A stretch of DNA of 64,000 nt from Dactylorhiza incarnata (taxonomy: Eukaryota > Streptophyta > Magnoliopsida > Asparagales > Orchidaceae). Made by a program: the position numbers and the translations under genes. The first letter of the stretch is position 1. Each line of letters starts with the position of its first letter. The stretch is from positions 2,666,001 through 2,730,000 of the forward strand of contig JAWHQI010000121.1 in the NCBI GenBank assembly GCA_033032865.1. The letters are read 5' to 3'. Under the pieces are notes generated by a model. It was not told the DNA's origin. It searched no databases and saw nothing but the letters and a program-made list of their open reading frames with translations. Shown here one piece after another: positions 34,589 to 43,144 of this stretch.

Positions 34589-34941
34589 TGTTGCGGCTCA
34601 TCCCAAAGCCTCAGAGATATGCGCACCATCAAGTGGTACGAGTGATGCCAGCTCAAAAGTCCTGCCAGCGGCCAGATATCACCCCAGGCTAACCAATGAA
34701 GATCCAGGCAACATCTATGATCCAAATCACGAGGCCATATCTCATCATCGGAGGAATCGGTAGGCGTGTGGGATTCCTCCGATGATGAGATATGGCCTCG
34801 TGATTTGGATCATAGATGTTGCCTGGATCTTCGTTGGTTAGCCTGGGGTGATATCTGGCCGCTGGCAGGACTTTTGAGCTGGCATCACTCGTACCACTTG
34901 ATGGTGCGCATATCTCTGAGGCTTTGGGATGAGCCGCAACA
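34589..34941. repeat. Palindrome: two inverted 170-bp Gypsy LTR pieces, 13-bp spacer
   Basis: The left arm is 34589-34758 and the right arm 34772-34941, differing at one position. The spacer is GGTAGGCGTGTGG. Each arm equals the last 170 bp of the LTR at 36541-36710 (about one difference). Both arms end at the LTR terminus GCCGCAACA / TGTTGCGGC. The left arm abuts the PPR gene's upstream region. Confidence 0.93.
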
Positions 34942-35626
34942 CTACCTTCCTCCTGCGAGACGCTGTCCCCAGCATCATTATCATTTTTTTTTTCTGGATT
35001 TGTGGGTATGAGGTTTTCCGGTGGCGGTGGGGGTTGTACTGGAGGCTCTGGCGCTGTGTCTTGACGGACCTCGGTAGGAACTGCTGAGTGTGCATCAGGG
35101 CTCGCGTCGTTGTTGCCGCTCATGGTTCGATCGGAGGATCGCGGATTACAGGGTAGGTATTCTCCCATGTGCCCCTGTTTTGTAGTTTTGGGGTTGTTCG
35201 TTCTTTTCTGCTTTCTGCCCCACTGTGTAGTTATTGAATTTGCTGGTTGGGGATGGCGTCGAGGATTTCGTTTCTGCTTTCTGGACCAAGTAATTGATGC
35301 ACCCTGGTGTCCGCTTTGCTGTGATGCCTGTCGCTGTAAGGATTCGTCCAATGTTGTCGTGTCCTCCCAGGTGCTGTCGGTGGGAGGTAAGCCTTCCCAC
35401 TGTACTAATGCTTGGTCGATGTTTGCCCCTTGTCGAATGATGGTCCTTGTGCTGACGACTGCTAGAGGTGCGTGGAGGGGATTATTCTTCCATGTGAGAG
35501 CTGGTAGGTTAATGAGCTGTACTTTAGGATCACCAACATAGGGCTTGAGCATGGATGCGTGGAAGACGGGGTGTATCCTGGATTCAGGGGGGAGGATGAG
35601 GCGGAATGCCGCTGTGCCGAACAGCA
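34942..35626 (-). pseudogene. Gypsy integrase C-terminus with chromodomain-like end (inverted piece)
   Basis: The minus-strand frame reads AAFRLILPPESRIHPVFHAS, then MLKPYVGD, ALVQWEGLPPTDSTWED (a chromodomain-type block) and a Pro/Gln/Asn-rich tail, and runs on into the inverted LTR arm. This is what should follow the plus-strand integrase piece ending at about 36400; both carry the same GCATTCCGCCTCATCCTCCC junction stretch. It is therefore an inverted segment or a second element. The open frame spans 34689-35627, but its last part is LTR sequence. Confidence 0.85.
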
Positions 35627-35639
35627 CAGAAGTTTAAAA

Positions 35640-36052
35640 CTGAACCACACGCCTACCCTAACTGGCAACAGAAAGGGGATTACATCATGCATAATAACCG
35701 CATATACATTCTTGTCTGGACCTAGTGTAGCCAAGGAGTTTTGGGGGTGCGTAGGCAAGTTACATGGCTTACCGGAATCAATCATATCGGACCGTGACAC
35801 AATATTTCTCAGCAATTTCTGGGTAGAGTTATTTCGATTACAAGGAACACACCTTAAATATAGTTCATCATACCATCCACAAACCGATGGACTAACGGAG
35901 CGGATCAACCGATGTATCGAACAATATCTACGCATTTTCTCTCATGATCACCCAAAGAAATGGTCTGAATTTTTAAATTCTGCTGAATTCCACTATAACA
36001 CATCATATAATTCGTCGACCGGCATGACCCCTTTTGAGGTTATGTTTGGTCG

Positions 36053-36084
<32 letters not shown>

Positions 36085-36400
36085 CTACTTCCATATACTG
36101 CAGGTACCACCAGCAACGAAGCCGTGGAAGACACACTGCAAACCCGCGATGCATTATTACAGTGCCTGAAGCAGAATTTATCCAAAGCTCAATTGCGGAT
36201 GAAGACTCAAGCAGACAAGAAGCGGAAAGCCCTCACTTTGGAACCAGGCGATTGGGTCTTACTTAAACTCCACCCGTATAGACAACTCACGATGACACGA
36301 CCCAGAGGAAGAAAATTGGGGCTAAAATATTATGGCCCTTTCCAAGTCCAGGAAGTCATCGGCGCAGCGGCATTCCGCCTCATCCTCCCCCTGAATCCAG
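35640..36400 (+). pseudogene. Gypsy integrase core, internally deleted
   Basis: The plus strand starts in the spacer between RNase H and integrase (HAYPNWQQKGDY, HNNRIYILV), then jumps to the integrase core (AKEFWGCVGKLHGLPESI, SDRDTIFLSNFW, YHPQTDGLTERINRCIEQYL, FEVMFGRPP). The zinc HHCC part and the first catalytic Asp are deleted. A 29-C tract at 36053-36081 follows GRPP and shifts the frame. The C-terminal domain then reads QADKKRKALTLEPGDWVLLK and LKYYGPFQVQEVIG, and ends at the junction shared with the inverted piece. Confidence 0.88.
36053..36081 (+). repeat. Poly-C tract, 29 C
   Basis: An uninterrupted run of 29 C sits where a Pro codon run (GRPP...) is usual in integrase, so it is probably an expansion of CCN codons; the run changes the reading frame. 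Confidence 0.95.
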
Positions 36401-36710
36401 GATATAGCCAGGTCAACGGACCGTTACATGCATGCATTATACTACCGTTACAGTGCTTTTGTAATTATAAAAAGGATTATCTGGGCGGCTGACTTCTGCG
36501 GTGTGCGGCGATGGTATGATTGCTTTATTCTAATGGTTGGGATTCCTCCGATGATGAGATATGGCCTCGTGATTTGGATCATAGATGTTGCCTGGATCTT
36601 CGTTGGTTAGCCTGCGGTGATATCTGGCCGCTGGCAGGACTTTTGAGCTGGCATCACTCGTACCACTTGATGGTGCGCATATCTCTGAGGCTTTGGGATG
36701 AGCCGCAACA
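36401..36710 (+). repeat. Gypsy LTR (left edge uncertain)
   Basis: It ends GCCGCAACA at 36710, followed by a primer-site-like TGGTGCTCTCGTTGAGAG and gag. A TATA box (TATAAAAAG, 36466-36474) gives plus orientation. The last 170 bp recur twice in the palindrome. The left edge lies between 36400 and 36440; a TG start and polypurine tract were not resolved. Confidence 0.7.
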
Positions 36711-36760
36711 CTTCTTTGGTGCTCTCGTTGAGAGAACTCGGCGACCTCGCTGGGATCACC

Positions 36761-38950
36761 ATGGGAGAAGGCCTAAGATCCATAACCGAGCTCAAGGCCG
36801 CTCTACAGGCAGAGCAAGATAACCGTGTGTATCAAATGGAAGAGATGCAACAAAAAATGATGACAGAGCTCAGCCACCAGGCACAACTAATGCGCCAAGA
36901 TTTCAACACCGAGTTACAAACCAAAGAAAACTTACTAGCACGCCAGATTCTGGAGACCAGGGAAAACTCCTCAGAGCAAATCACCAACTAGATCACGCTA
37001 CTGCGGCGAGATATAATGCTGCAATTCGAGAATCTGCTTAAACAAGGGGCCCCAATCATCATCGAAGAGGCACGGAGCAGTCAGCCAAGGCCACCGGACA
37101 GCACTCCGGCCCAATCAGTCCACGACATCCTGGGAGCAGGCCCATCAAACGCCCACACCCAGGTAGCCTCTAACCGACCCGCTAATATTGAAATTACTTG
37201 CCCACGGTTCTCCGAGGGGGACCCCACTGATTGGCTATATGAACTGAAACGATATTTCGATTTTAACGAAACTAGACCTCAGGACTACTTATTAATAGCA
37301 GCCTTCCACCTAGACAAATCGGCCTCTAAGTGGTACCAAGCAACCCTACAGGATCACCCGGCGCTGAATTTTCAATTGTTTGTTGATGCGATTCACAAAA
37401 GGTTCGGTCCTTCACTATATGTGAAACCAGCCGGCTTACTTACCAAACTACATCAAACCACGACTGTACTCGCGTATAAGAGAGAGTTCGAGGAATTAAT
37501 GACCAAAGTACCCGGCCTAGTCACCGATTTCATTACAGATATGTTTGTCTCGGGACTTAAGGAAAATATTAGAGGGCCGGTCATGCTAGCACGACCCATG
37601 GAAATCCACGATGCATTTGCCATCGCAAGAATGCACGAAGACCAACAAACCGGAACTTATAAATCTCGTACTCCATATAACAACAATCCATATGTAGGGC
37701 CAAAACCAAATCATTTCCAAGCTAACAATAATTTCCAAGCTAACAATAACAGACCGAAATTCCCACCAATCAAAAGGCTCTCCCCAGCCGAGCTTCAAGT
37801 TCGACAAGAGAAAGGTCTATGTTATAATTGCGACGAACGCTATCACGCTAATCACAAGTGTAAGGGTAGAGGTGCTCTTCTCTACTTAGGGGGAACGGAA
37901 GAATCAGATGAGGAATTAGAAGAACCACCCGATATAGGAGGAGAGGAGGGAGACGCTACCACACCCATATGCCTTCAAGCCCTAACGGGAGCCATCCCGG
38001 ACCACGGGTTAAGGATGACAGGTTACATTAACGGCCAACCTTTGGAAGTTTTCATCGATGGAGGGAGTACACATAATTTTATATCCCTTAGAATGGCAGA
38101 GTACATGAAACTTCCCATCCTTAGGATAACAGATTTTCCCGTATTTATGGGGAATGGGTCAACCGAGACATGTACGGGCAAATGTAAGGACACGCAGTTG
38201 CTCATTCAATCCAACAGCTATAATGCTCACTTATATGTCCTCGATATAGAAGGCACGGACCTCATACTGGGACAACGGTGGTTAAGAACACTCGGTCCGG
38301 TCACCACCGACTACGAAAATCTCACCTTAACTTATTCATCTCCTAGAGGACAAGTGATATTGACGGGTCACAAAAAGGGGACCCATGTTGGACAAGCATC
38401 ATCATCGCAACTACGTAGAATGATAGCCCTCAAGCCAGCCGCAATGTGTATTCTGCTTAGCAAAAACAGCACTTCCACCCCAACTCATGCACTTGCAGAT
38501 CTAAAGAACAACCTATCCCCACCATTCTACAAAATACTCAAGGCCTTCACACCATTATTTGAGGAACCAACCATGTTACCGCCCACACAGAAGATTGATC
38601 ACCAAATCAATCTCCTCCCAAATTCAGCGACGCCCAACTTAAGACCCTTTCGATACCCCTACCACCAGAAGAATGAAATTGAGAAGATGGTAGAGGAGAT
38701 GCTCCACACCGGGCAAATCCAGCCCTCTACGTCAGCCTTCAGCTCACCCGTTATTTTAGTTAAGAAAAAAGATGGGACGTGGCGATTCTGTGTAGATTAC
38801 CGAGCGCTTAACAAAATCACAATTAAGGATAAATTTCCTATCCCCACCATCGACGAGCTCCTAGACGAACTACACCGCACGATTCTTCTCCAAAGTCGAT
38901 CTCTGATCCGGTTACCATCAAATACGAGTGGCCAAGGAGGACATACATAA
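36761..38950 (+). pseudogene. Gypsy gag, protease and start of RT, two lesions
   Basis: The frame opens at ATG 36761 after the primer site. A TAG at 36989-36991 interrupts it, after which the same frame runs from 37016 to about 38880. Gag has a coiled-coil start (LKAALQAEQDNRVYQMEEMQ) and capsid blocks ([20 protein letters not shown]). A zinc knuckle ([14 protein letters not shown]) comes next. The protease has [10 protein letters not shown], where most relatives have DSG, so Ser is Gly. RT starts normally ([27 protein letters not shown]), then loses frame at about 38880, and the original frame also has a TGA within the next block (the family's KVDLRSGYHQ region). The element is dead. Confidence 0.88.
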
Positions 38951-40009
38951 AACAGCTTTTAGGACCCATCAAGGGCATTATGAGTTCATCGTCATGCCCT
39001 TTGGGCTCACTAACGCCCCCTCAACTTTCCAATCATTAATGAACTCGATATTCCAACCGTATCTACGCAAGTTCATTGTGATCTTTTTCGACGATATCCT
39101 CATTTTTAGCCCAACCGAATCGGCTCACCTGGAGCATCTTAGAAAAACCTTTGAGCTTTAAAAAAAAACAATTTGTTTATCAAAATATAGAAATGTTACT
39201 TTGCCTCGACCGAGATAGAATTCCTAGGACATACTATTCGAGCCGGACAGGTTCTACCAACACAAGCCAACATTGCTAGTATTGAGGATTTTCCTGAGCC
39301 AAAAAACCAGAGGGACGTACGAGCCTTTTTAGGCCTCACTGGGTACTACCGTAAATTTATACAAAACTACGCAAAAATTGCCTTTCCACTAACAGAGTTA
39401 CTTAAAAGACACGCCTTTTCCTGGAACATTCAAGCACAAGAAGCCTTCACACAATTAAGAATCAAATTGATCACATACCCCATATTATCCCTGCCAAATT
39501 TCAACGAACCTTTCATTCTAGAGACGGACGCCTCCGACACAGGTATAGGAGCCATCCTCAAACAAACCGACCACGCTATTGCGTATTTTAGTAAGAAGTT
39601 ATCACCGGCCATGCAAAATAAATCGACATACAACCGCGAGATGTTTGCTGTTACGGCTGCCGTAAGCAAATGGCGCCAATATCTCTTGGGACATCAATTC
39701 ACCATTCTAACCGACCACCAAAGCCTGCATCATTTGCATACGCAGCAAATACAAACCCCCGAACAGCAAACATTCCTCACCAAATTATTAGGGTACGATT
39801 TCATCATCAAGTACAAAGCCGGAAATAAAAATCAAGCTGCAGATGCCTTGTCCAGGTTATCATCTGACCCAACAGAACAAAGCTCAGGCAACCTTAGCAT
39901 GATAACCATTCCCTATTCCCCCTTGCTGGAAGGGTTAAAAGAAGACTACAGCCACGATAAAACAGCACCTGGCTATATAAAGCCTCCTGTATCTTCCTTT
40001 TGTTGTTAA
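38928..40009 (+). pseudogene. Gypsy RT end and RNase H, frameshifted
   Basis: The RT palm continues at 38928-39161 ([44 protein letters not shown]), then breaks after FEL at 39161. The frame recovers from about 39225 (EFLGHTIRAGQVLPTQANI, RAFLGLTGYYRKFIQNYAK) and RNase H follows (ETDASDTGIGAIL, NREMFAVTAAVSKWR, TDHQSLHHL, AGNKNQAADALSRL). It stops in the RNase H-integrase spacer (YSHDKTAPGY). The integrase that should follow is instead found upstream of the LTR at 35640. From about 39970 the sequence changes to unrelated DNA containing TATATAAAGCC. Confidence 0.88.
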
Positions 40010-41530
40010 GTAAGAAGCATTTCCTGTTCCGTTCATCTTGCTCCTCCCCTCTATCGTCTACCCCCTCCTCCGGCCACCCTCGGCCTTCATCTACAGGTTC
40101 AGCCAGCGGGATCGCAACAGTCCGTCGGCCGAAAGCAAAGACGGAGCGGTGTCGTGCATGGAGGCGAAATTATTCAACAGGGGCTCCATTTCAAAATTTG
40201 TGCCCGGGGCCGACGGTTTCGACACCTTTCAAGGGAAAAAAGGGTGTTGTTATTTGTACCTATATGACTATACACAATAATTCAATCTATTCTATTAATT
40301 TATAAACATTACTATTTGTGCCCACCTCCCTTTCACGTTGGTGACCCTTCCATCTAGCGTTTGAGCTCGCCCGACTCATGAAGCTGTCGGATTTCTTCCG
40401 ATGTTTCGGCCGCCATTTCCGTACTCCATCAACAAGCATTGGTTCAACGGCCACCGCCAGATGTACTCCATCAACAAGCATTGGTTCAACGGCCACCGCC
40501 AGATCAAGGATTTGATACGCACCCTCCCCCTCAACACAAACTCCTTCTTTCGCCGGACGCCTCCAAGCCCTCCCTCATAGTCTCCGCCTCAGACGAAACC
40601 CATGTCCAGACCACCGTCTCTTGCTCCCGAGAGATGAATGTCCGCATCCGCACCTGCAGTGGTGACAAACGAAGGTTTGAAGAAGATGGATCGACTGATA
40701 AAGATTGATGTGTTGAACCAGGTAGTGTTGCGAATTGAGGCGGGACAGCGGTGCTACGATGTTCTTACGTTGTGCAATGTCATGTACACGATGTCGATGG
40801 AGGCAGAGATGGGGGTCGCATCATCTACGTTGGATCAGCAGTCAGTGGATGCAGAGATGGGGGTCGCACTGGAGGTGGCGTTAGCGTAGGAGACGACTGA
40901 TTTGAGAAAGGTCGATGCGTTTGGCGTGAAAGAGAGGTGGGTACAAATAGTAAGATTTAGGATAATATAAATTAATAGAATAATTTGAATTATTGTGTAT
41001 GAATAGATATACATAGGGTACAAATAACAACACCCAAAAAATGTGAAAGGCTCAGTTGCAGCAAAACCACAGGATTTCACATGGAGATCGCGCGTGATTT
41101 CACCTGGAATGCCTATCGTGTTTTTGACTTTTTACTCATAAAATAAAATCTGCCAGGTCATGTGGTGCCCACTCATAAAATAAAATCTGTCCTTTTGGCC
41201 TATATTTTGTAAACTTCAAATATGATATCAAGTGTCGAACACATTGCCTCATTTAGTATACAGTACTTCAGTATATACTGCAAACTGTCATGTTGAAGCC
41301 AGGAAAATTTCGACTCCAAATGTTCGGACTATAGGACAGTATGATGCTACTTATCCCGCAGTCCGGCTACTCAGGTCCGAAGGCTAGATCTAAGAAGAGA
41401 GAGAGAGCTACAAACATACCTCAGGCGCTTCCGCAGGAAGGTCCCGCCACGTACCCAGAAGTTTTGGAGAAACTTTCTGTTGGGAAAAACTCTTTATGAT
41501 TTAACTTAGCAAATTATCTATAAGTGATTT
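40010..41530. other. Unassigned stretch between Gypsy and Sirevirus
   Basis: GC-richer DNA at 40040-40920 holds short frames on both strands but no family I recognise. The frames at 40439-40889 overlap and are interrupted. TATATAAAG near 39973 followed by pyrimidine-rich DNA could be a promoter, of an LTR or of a lost host gene. A pair of ACTCATAAAATAAAATCTG repeats occurs at about 41132 and 41170. Confidence 0.4.
40421..40504. repeat. Perfect 42-bp tandem duplication
   Basis: Two adjacent identical 42-bp units (40421-40462 and 40463-40504) begin GTACTCCATCAACAAGCATT. The unit length is a multiple of three, so any reading frame would be kept. Confidence 0.9.
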
Positions 41531-42921
41531 TGAAGTATCTAGTTGCCTACCTAAATCACCTAGAGGGGGGTGAATAGGTGATCTCTACGTCTTTTGCGGA
41601 ATTAAAAATTAAACGTAAAGCACAGCACACAAAATAAATCACAGCCACAAATAACACCAGGAATTTATAGTGGTTCCCCGTACTTGGGTACTCCACTGCC
41701 GGCCTCGCCAATCTAGCACCACAGCTAGACTTGACTACTCACTAAATCTCGGATCAAGAACGATCCTACAGTCTCGGAGTCAAACTCCTACAAACTCAGA
41801 GAGAACCTCTCTTACAACTCGAAGAAAACTTTTCCTACAACTCGGAGAACAACCTCTCCTACAACTCGGAGATAACAACTCCTACAATAGATGATAAACG
41901 GTTTTGAACAAAGAGATACCAGATCTGAATAACAGAGGCGTTTTCTTCCTTCTTCTTGAATAGCTTTTGAGAACGATGAGGAAGAACAACGATCCTTCAA
42001 ATCTGTCTTTGGCAATCCGAAACGATCCAATAGAGATTGTAAAAACAGAACACGGATCAATCGAATCCTTCTTGATAGAAATCGACAACTCCAATGAGTA
42101 GATCGATCTCCAATCGTAGACGACGGCGAGGCGGCGCTTTTCACGTTCTTTTTGATCGGGAGAGAAATTAGGGTTTGAGAACGATTTGAAAACTTGTTAT
42201 AATAACTCAAGAGCGATCCTATATATAGAGGGAAGCAATTAAGGATTAAATCGACCTTAAATGCACTCCATATAGCCGTTAGGATCGGGAGAGAGCGTTT
42301 ATGAAACGACAAGAACAGAGAAAATGAATTAGATAAAATTTCGAACAGAATTCTCGAGACATAAGGGTTCTCTCGAGATATGAGGGATCTCCCGAAATAT
42401 GAAGCAAAGAGAGCAGGAAGGAGATGTCTCGAGAACTTGATGATCTATCGAGACATTACAAGGATTTCGGACATAAGGTCTTTCGAGACATGCTTGATCT
42501 CTCGAGACATCAAGAACCCATATCTCGAGATCCAAAGAACTTGCCTCTCGAGACATGTCAGAACTCTCGAGACATACATGATCTCTCGAGACATGTCCTT
42601 AGGAAAATTGTTTTCAACAATTTTCTTTTCTTCTCTTGAACACTTGCTGCAACCGCACTCCAAAGTCTTCAATAGTCTTGAAAATGAAGTGTACCCCAAT
42701 AGAGAGATCACACATGAGTCATCACCATGTTTCATATAATGAAGAATTACATTGTATGAAACTGTGTTTGCAGACCCATTGTGACCTGACATTGAGTTAC
42801 ACTTAGCAATGATAATCTGCAAGACAATACTGGAAAAGCATATCAAATACAAATGCAATTCAATCTTAGTTTAAGGGTGACTTCTCACAATTCAAGGTAA
42901 TTGTGATTACAATTTCCAACA
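41531..42921 (-). repeat. 3' LTR of the Sirevirus
   Basis: 1,391 bp. On the minus strand it begins TGTTGGAAATTG and ends ...GATACTTCA. The TCTCGAGA array is at about 42340-42600 and the TATA box at 42220-42228, downstream of the array in the direction of transcription. The long minus-strand frame across the LTR is not thought to be a gene. Confidence 0.95.
42340..42600 (-). promoter_or_regulatory. TCTCGAGA palindrome array in the 3' LTR
   Basis: About ten copies of TCTCGAGA or one-base variants, most extended to CTCTCGAGACAT, lie in 260 bp, about 115 bases upstream of the TATA box (CTATATATAG, minus, 42220-42228). Sirevirus LTRs are known to carry arrays of palindromic motifs in the promoter region; this particular motif I do not know from the literature. 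Confidence 0.8.
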
Positions 42922-42931
42922 ATCTCCCCCT
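42922..42931 (-). promoter_or_regulatory. Polypurine tract of the Sirevirus
   Basis: AGGGGGAGAT on the minus strand abuts the 3' LTR and matches the conserved Sirevirus tract. Confidence 0.88.
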
Positions 42932-43144
42932 ATTTGTAGAAGTCAGAACCCTATATACTAAGTTGAATTACAATAATATAGAACAAATATGCTACACTAC
43001 ACAAAGATATGAAAATGAATAAGTAGAGAACATCAAATCAACAATTATATATATATATGCCTAAATTGAATTGTTAAGAAGACTTGATGTTCAACAAAAT
43101 CAGAACCAAAACAGAATATGTCTTGACAGCATCAGCACTCTCCT

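Noticed and set aside
34689..35627. Intact 312-codon protein
   Set aside because: It is a Gypsy integrase tail read through into an LTR arm; the last part is noncoding LTR sequence.
40439..40889. Host gene between Gypsy and Sirevirus
   Set aside because: The frames are short, overlap in different phases and include the 42-bp tandem duplication; no domain was recognised.
42380..42739. Plus-strand frames with repeated LSRD/SRHQ phrases
   Set aside because: By-product of the TCTCGAGA array; identical shadows occur in the other LTR.
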